Position numbers and translations under genes: made by a program. Positions 14,144-14,740 of a stretch of DNA of 14,740 nt are shown in pieces; within the stretch, counting starts at the first letter, position 1; every line of letters begins with the position of its first letter. The notes under the pieces were generated by a model, which saw only the letters and a list, made by a program, of their open reading frames with translations, was not told the DNA's origin and ran no database searches. The DNA lies in NCBI GenBank assembly GCA_041686235.1, contig JAWLED010000071.1, forward strand, positions 1 through 14,740, given 5' to 3'. Source of the stretch: JAAAOH01 sp041686235. GTDB taxonomy: Bacteria; Spirochaetota; Spirochaetia; DSM-27196; PWMO01.

Positions 14144-14605
14144 CTATGCAAACGGGTTTTGGTCTCGCCCTCCGCGAAACCCGTGCGGCGCAAGAAAACC
14201 TACGAGTACAAACACTCCCCCGAGGCCGGCAAACACAGCGGTGCTGCCCCATAATCCCCAAAACGAACCGAGGCGGCTATTATTGGGGTTATCGGCGTCA
14301 TAAAAGACGGGCACACTCGCCTGCACCTCATACACGCGGGAGTTACGGCCCGAGGGCGCGGTAAAACGCACGCGCGGCCCCGAGTCGGGATCGAAGGTCA
14401 CAACCGGATAGTAAAGCACTCCGGCATCACCGCCAATGAACGGAGGCGCAGCATCTTCAACGCGCTCATAGTCGACAACGGTCCCCGTAGTGGTGCGAGC
14501 ACTCCGCATAAACCACAGCGTACTTCCCGCCTGTATAAGACCAACCACAATGAGCACTCCACCCAATAGCTTGAACACGTTGCCAAATATTTGTCTTGCG
14601 TCCAT
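14144..14605 (-). CDS. DUF3592 membrane protein
   Basis: 153 aa. An N-terminal transmembrane helix (about 10-33) is followed by an extracytoplasmic beta-rich region with the DUF3592 pattern: GTVVDYE, then YYPVVTFDPDSG, RVRFTAPSG, VYEVQASVPVFYDADNPNNSRL, and a second helix at about 119-139. This layout (helix, small soluble domain with the Y-P-V-V-x-F strand and the V-x-Y-D-x-x-N-P motif, helix) is typical of the family, which has no assigned biochemical function. The ATG at 14605 follows TGGACAACT, a weak ribosome site; GGGGTGGAG is further upstream than normal. Repeat copies lie on both sides (B about 50 bases beyond the stop, C about 30 bases before the start). Family call good, role unknown. 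Confidence 0.8.
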   Translation of the reverse strand: MDARQIFGNVFKLLGGVLIVVGLIQAGSTLWFMRSARTTTGTVVDYERVEDAAPPFIGGDAGVLYYPVVTFDPDSGPRVRFTAPSGRNSRVYEVQASVPVFYDADNPNNSRLGSFWGLWGSTAVFAGLGGVFVLVGFLAPHGFRGGRDQNPFA

Positions 14606-14635
14606 AGTTGTCCAGAATATACTACTCCACCCCTC

Positions 14636-14740
14636 TGAAGCATCAACTACTCTGTTGATAAGGCACCGGCCAAATCCCGCCGGGCGAAAGCGGGAATCCG
14701 CACTGAGGTGCTCCGCTGCGCGCGCCGCCGCCAGCGAACC
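14636..14740. repeat. Left end of a third repeat element, copy C, cut by the window edge
   Basis: Starts TGAAGCATCAAC and continues to CTGTTGATAAG, matching the ends of copies A and B at nearly all conserved positions. If it is also 154 bases long, its right end would lie about 49 bases beyond the window. The interior is much more GC-rich than in A or B and contains its own hairpin (CCCGC near 14681 with GCGGG near 14690). No coding sequence was seen in 14606-14740. Confidence 0.5.

Noticed and set aside
13975..14193. A 72-codon minus-strand open frame over copy B and the end of the DUF3592 gene
   Set aside because: It lies mostly inside the repeat element, has no ribosome site and a composition unlike a protein; probably chance.

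Overview
The window looks like a chromosomal segment of a fairly GC-rich, Gram-negative-type bacterium, most likely a free-living spirochaete. This is an inference from the gene mix and from the strongly acidic exported proteins (HtrA linker, MsrB, OppA), which would suit a saline or alkaline habitat; no rRNA or other taxonomic marker is present. Genes are closely packed and no gene-free stretch exceeds about 300 bases.

Left block (1-3590, all minus strand). Reading in the direction of transcription: a lipoprotein HtrA/DegP protease with two PDZ domains; 18 bases later, a three-part protein joining a fructose/mannitol-type PTS EIIA domain, a pyruvate-kinase-C-like middle and a C-terminal diadenylate cyclase (DisA_N/DAC) domain; a 73-residue protein that is essentially one stand-alone MshEN (c-di-GMP-binding type) domain; and the start of a receiver-like protein cut by the window edge. 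It reads as a signalling cluster that puts c-di-AMP synthesis, PTS phosphorylation and probable c-di-GMP sensing side by side.

Middle block (3600-6870). A divergent promoter region leads to an alpha-oxoamine synthase most like bacterial serine palmitoyltransferase. It converges with a minus-strand zinc-free medium-chain reductase, and the 154-base gap between them is filled exactly by a repeat element (copy A). A divergent promoter then separates the reductase gene from an exported methionine sulfoxide reductase B.

Right block (6971-13517, plus strand). A complete oppABCDF-type peptide ABC transporter operon with overlapping or nearly touching genes. Both ATPases carry long Gly/Ala/Pro-rich, in-frame low-complexity expansions at the same place in their C-terminal domain. 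In OppD the expansion splits the conserved four-cysteine motif; in OppF that motif is gone.

Right end (13507-14740). A two-helix membrane protein of unknown function and a DUF3592 protein, both minus strand, are separated by a second 154-base element (copy B) and preceded by the left end of a third (copy C), which runs off the window.

The least explained signals are the 154-base family with palindromic inverted ends (two complete copies of identical length plus one partial), the repeated in-frame low-complexity expansion of three unrelated genes, and the EIIA-DAC/MshEN gene neighbourhood.
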